DNA from: Onthophagus taurus
Taxonomy: Eukaryota > Arthropoda > Insecta > Coleoptera > Scarabaeidae
Direction of reading: 5' to 3'
DNA length: 64,000 nt
Assembly: GCF_036711975.1 (NCBI RefSeq)
Contig: NC_091973.1
Location: forward strand, 2,852,001 to 2,916,000
The translations under genes and the position numbers were made by a program. The notes beneath the pieces were generated by a model, which was not told the DNA's origin, made no database searches, and saw nothing but the letters and a program-made list of their open reading frames with translations. This document shows positions 49,131 to 64,000 of the stretch, one piece after another; the stretch's first letter is position 1; every line of letters starts with the position of its first letter.

Positions 49131-51340
49131 TAATGATGTTTAAAACATCGTTGTGCTCGTTTTTTGGATTAATAAAGTTAATGTTCTAAGTTCTAAATGA
49201 TTTTTTTTTTAATTAAAGTATAAAATTTAAAATTGATTGCAAAAGAATTATATAAAGTAAGATTTTTTACTTCTAACCGAACAACACACGGTACACAAGG
49301 ATCTTTATTACATGTAATTTGTTAACTTGTGCTACTCTAAGGTAGGGTGGGTGTATTAATAAAATTTTTGTTTTGATTAAGATTTTAGGGGCAGTATTTC
49401 CATTGATCACTCGTTCAGTTTTATTACGAGATCAATGGAAATACATACTCCCATATGGAGAAATGACACGACAAATTAATATTTTATATTAAATTAACAT
49501 TTACGATAAGAAACACCTACCGCCATCTATCGATTATAAGCGTCACTCTCTCAAGTCGGTAGATTAGTGTTGTTTAAAGAGACATCATGCATGTTGTTGT
49601 AAATTTTATGAGTCACATTTTAAATTTATTGTCTATTTCAATCTGTAGTGGTAGCACTTGCTGTTTTATGTGAAGTAATCATCCGTCAAAGCTGAGTTGC
49701 TGTTATTGTTTTACTTCTACTTCTTAAAAAAATAATAAGATTACGAAATTAAATACATCATCAAATGGTGTCCGATGTTGAAGGGGGATTTTTATTTTTT
49801 ACGTAAGTACATGCAATTTTTTTTATTTTTCTTACTTTGATCTAGTTTTAATGATTCAATATTACAAGTACTTATATACTTGTACGCCTTTGATATATTT
49901 ATTATCACTTGATCAATTTCGTTGGTATTTGCGGATTGACGAACCTCCTGGAACGTCAAGGTCATGATTGAGTAACTATGACCTTGAAGTTCGGTAATGA
50001 GAAGTGAAGGTCAATAACTGTATTTGTTCTTCAAGATTAATATCATTGAAGTCGGCCAAGATTATTTCTTTCATGATGCTGTTAATGATATCATTCGAGA
50101 TTCGGAGCGTGCAACGAAGTATTGCTCATGATACTTATCTTCAGTTTTAGAAAGTATGGTGTACACTTTCTTAGCTAGATTTAGTTGCACTAACTAAAAG
50201 AGAGGAATTAAGAATGTAGACCTATTCCAGTTTCTTCCTCCATCCCGATTTGCTTCTTGCGGATTTTTGAAGGAGAGTTGAGACTTCGTGGAGGTGAGAG
50301 ACGATATTAAGAAGAATAGAGTGTAACAAGGATAATGGACGAAATAAGAGCGAGAGAAAACATTTAATAACTAATAAGTAAAAATAAAACTAAGATTAGG
50401 ACAACTAACTAAGTTAAGAATGAACGTAAACGACTTGGTCAAAGAGATATGGGATTTATTTTTATTTTTAATTTTATTTCTATATTTTGATCAAAGTAAA
50501 CTACTCTCAAAACATTAGTGTTTAAATATAAATTTAAAAAAGTATATGGAGCAATTTGTAATAATTTTAATCTTAAATCTCGTCCAACTTTATATTTATG
50601 GATATGACTTGTTCATGAACGCCTACTTAAACGATTATAATATTTTTATGAATTTTATAAAATTTGAATTTAAAAAAAAATTATTTATTACAATAATTTT
50701 AATTATAAAAATAGATAGTATTTTTTTAATTGGTTTAAATATTAAGTTATGTATTCGTTGAAGCATTAGTGTGAGTAGGGTTGCATAAGAACACAATATA
50801 AATATAGTAAATTATAGTCCTGCTTCCGCAGCGTATTATTGGACCTATCCATGTATATTTTAGGGAGATAGGCGGTCTAAAGCGGGTCATTCTTAAAATT
50901 GACGTACTACATTCGCACGTCCGTATACATACATTTTTTTTAATATATATTTTTTGATTCATTCAAGGGGAAGTGTTTGATATTTTTAATCAGATTCGTT
51001 GGTATCCTTTAAAAAAAATGGAGTCCTCCGGATTGAGTGGGTAAGAAAGCAAAAGTGTTGTATATAATAACAATAAAAATAATGAAAACTACTAATCATT
51101 TTTTGTTACGATTTTCCAATCCGACTGATTTTAGTAATAATAATCCAATGACTAATAGCAAGGTTTTTTTGAGTGGAAAAAAATTTCAGGTTATGAACGG
51201 GTTATTTTTAGAAAGACTTTTCACGAAAACGTCGGTATCTTAGTTTTCTATGAATCATTTTATGTTTGTTGGTTAGCGTTAGAGGGCGCCGATAAAAACG
51301 TGACGATTTCTTATTGCCAGTTAAGTTTGCTTCGATAGAT
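49131..51340. other. Intergenic interval upstream of the calcium-channel gene
   Basis: No gene supported. A foldback pairs TATTTCCATTGATC (about 49396-49409) with GATCAATGGAAATA (about 49430-49443). A single relic of the calcium-channel intron repeat (GAAGTCGGCCAAGATTATTTC) lies near 50050. ORFs at 50546-50761 and 50747-50962 are AT-driven and have no recognisable content. Confidence 0.5.
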
Positions 51341-51543
51341 GGCGCCAATTGTAGCCGGCGTCGCGACGTCCGACGTCGTTTCTGTGGATACGTCAAATTG
51401 TCAAATAGTAGTTCGGGCGGAGACCGAAAATACTTGGAGTATTACCCGTTTCGTCGGGTGTACGATGTAAAGGGCGAGGGTAAATAGTGCCGTTCCGTTC
51501 CGTTTACGGGTGGTGCGTCTGTAATGCTTATAAGTGGCCGAAT
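51341..51543 (+). promoter_or_regulatory. CpG-rich promoter-like region of the calcium-channel gene
   Basis: A sharp rise in GC and CpG (for example GGCGTCGCGACGTCCGACG near 51358) directly precedes the first candidate coding exon. It is probably promoter or 5'UTR. No canonical TATA was identified. Confidence 0.4.

Positions 51544-64000
<12,457 letters not shown>

Overview
The window is AT-rich, intron-rich animal DNA from an insect. The genes closely match known insect families: an ELAV/FNE RNA-binding protein, a Moody-type GPCR, and an L-type calcium channel of the Ca-alpha1D type. A holometabolous insect such as a beetle is a guess; the sequence does not prove the order. Introns are mostly short (about 45-100 bp), with a few long repeat-filled ones. 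All exon models were built by hand from ORFs, GT/AG sites and codon phase; every junction given for the main genes keeps frame unless stated.

Layout. 1-7678: AT-rich, probably the long 3'UTR or 3' flank of the ELAV-family gene. 7679-12730 (-): ELAV/FNE-like gene with three RRMs and two in-frame splice options. 12.8-20.6 kb: upstream or intronic DNA with a LINE remnant, a duplicated ~0.75-kb segment and a GC-richer promoter-like zone. 20.6-21.9 kb (-): possible Cys-rich secreted or anchored protein. 21943-23914 (+): AGBL4/CCP6 deglutamylase. 24256-31651 (-): RBM5/RBM10 splicing factor, whose introns hold a transposon-like element and a six-copy foldback array. 32099-33838 (-): Moody-like GPCR. 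34468-36959 (+) and 45144-48570 (+): two paralogous multi-exon genes for an unrecognised, largely disordered protein. Between them (37.34-45.26 kb) lies an array of 19 modules. 51.5-64.0 kb (+): L-type Ca2+ channel alpha-1, running off the right edge.

Most notable: each of the 19 modules is a copy of the paralogue family's own 5' region plus first coding exon. All 19 keep the ATG, the frame (MGLII or MGLIV) and a GTAAG donor, so each could in principle serve as first exon for the downstream paralogue. Modules of one subtype, and both native genes, carry very strong heat-shock-element arrays (6-8 alternating TTC/GAA units in exact 5-bp register) just downstream of exon 1. The calcium channel has two pairs of equal-length, phase-matched exons that look mutually exclusive (II-III linker, 118 nt; IIIS5, 108 nt). 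One of its introns carries a long inverted repeat built on 18 copies of a GC-rich hairpin.

The identified genes do not form an operon or known complex. FNE-like, Moody-like and L-type channel genes are nervous-system genes in Drosophila, and RBM5 is a general splicing factor.
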